Assembly (NCBI GenBank): GCA_035948135.1
Contig: DASZJL010000138.1
Span: forward strand, 1-13,778
Source: CADDZP01 sp035948135
GTDB taxonomy: Bacteria; Actinomycetota; Acidimicrobiia; Acidimicrobiales; AC-14
Reading direction: 5' to 3'
DNA: 13,778 bases
Each line of letters begins with the position of its first letter. Position 1 is the stretch's first letter. The translations under genes were made by a program, and so were the position numbers. This document shows, piece by piece, positions 13,495-13,778 of the stretch. The notes below the pieces were generated by a model. The model saw only the letters and a program-made list of their open reading frames with translations, ran no database searches and was not told where the DNA came from.

Positions 13495-13778
13495 TCAGGC
13501 TCCCGCGGCCACGAGAATGAAGTCGGTGGCGAGCCCGGCGAGGAACCCGAGGAGGATGCCCCACATCAGCATCTCCTTGTGGCCCATGCGGAACGCCATC
13601 TTCACGAGCTGCAATACGACGTAGAGGATCGAGCCGGCGGCCAGCGCGAGGAAGGCCACCGACAGGATTTCGTTGACGAACGACTCGCCGACGATGGTGC
13701 CCAGGAAAGTCGGCCCGCCACCGATCAGGCCCAGCAACGCCAGGAAGCCCCACGACGGCCGACCGCCCTCGGCCGCCA
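13495..13778 (-). CDS. ZIP-family metal transporter, C-terminal part
   Basis: The frame is open to the right edge of the window, giving 93 residues of a membrane protein whose N-terminal part is outside. It contains three hydrophobic segments. The first includes LIGGGPTFLGTIVG, a hallmark of the sixth helix region of ZIP transporters. The second is LSVAFLALAAGSILYVV and the last is LLGFLAGLATDFILVAAG, ending at the C-terminus as ZIP proteins do. The metal-binding helices with the conserved His residues lie beyond the window. ZIP proteins import divalent metals such as Zn, Fe or Mn into the cytoplasm. The coupled metalloregulator downstream supports a metal role. The TTG at 13737 is an internal Leu codon, not the start. 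Confidence 0.82.
   Translation of the reverse strand, partial: AAEGGRPSWGFLALLGLIGGGPTFLGTIVGESFVNEILSVAFLALAAGSILYVVLQLVKMAFRMGHKEMLMWGILLGFLAGLATDFILVAAGA

Noticed and set aside
1..13778. tRNA, rRNA, CRISPR, insertion sequence, phage or integration site
   Set aside because: No cloverleaf-like segment, regular direct repeats, transposase, integrase or inverted terminal repeats were seen on reading through both strands.

Overview
The window is high-GC (roughly two thirds G+C, strong GC bias at third codon positions) with tightly packed genes. Ergothioneine genes, a PASTA-less Ser/Thr kinase, an ANTAR response regulator and an IdeR-like repressor point to an actinobacterium. The style (GTG starts, leaderless-looking -10 boxes, an ANTAR regulator next to a small coiled-coil protein) suggests Acidimicrobiia or a relative. 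That placement is inference; no rRNA or tRNA is present.

Layout. (1) 1-2547, minus strand: ergothioneine operon egtA-egtB-(egtD start), translationally coupled at both junctions. (2) 2764-4191, plus: an NAD(P)-dependent aldehyde dehydrogenase, divergent from the egt operon across 216 bp, followed by a 40-codon membrane micro-ORF (4224-4346). (3) 4306-6398, minus: a transmembrane Ser/Thr kinase, then a secreted CAP-domain protein whose leader holds a recognisable GEMM-I (cyclic di-GMP class I) riboswitch at 4999-5090. (4) 6474-9433, plus: two hydrolases, a beta-lactamase-fold esterase and a secreted CocE/X-Pro-peptidase-type alpha/beta hydrolase. (5) 9430-11849, minus: malQ (4-alpha-glucanotransferase) then a glyoxalase-II-like metallo-beta-lactamase-fold hydrolase. 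(6) 11901-12837, plus: a small coiled-coil protein and an ANTAR response regulator (PdtaR type) that appears to start at ATT. (7) 12834-13778, minus: the 3' part of a ZIP metal transporter followed after 1 bp by a DtxR/IdeR/MntR-family metalloregulator.

How it works together. The egt genes make ergothioneine. The ZIP and DtxR-family genes form a metal uptake and sensing unit. The CAP protein is probably switched by cyclic di-GMP through its leader, which links a second messenger to a secreted protein beside a membrane kinase. Most other genes are ordinary metabolism. I see no mobile element, CRISPR array, phage or secondary-metabolite cluster, and no wholly new system. The items most worth a second look are the riboswitch-CAP unit, the 40-codon ORF, the ATT start of the response regulator, and the hybrid metal site of the DtxR-family protein. 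No gene-free stretch exceeds 300 bp.
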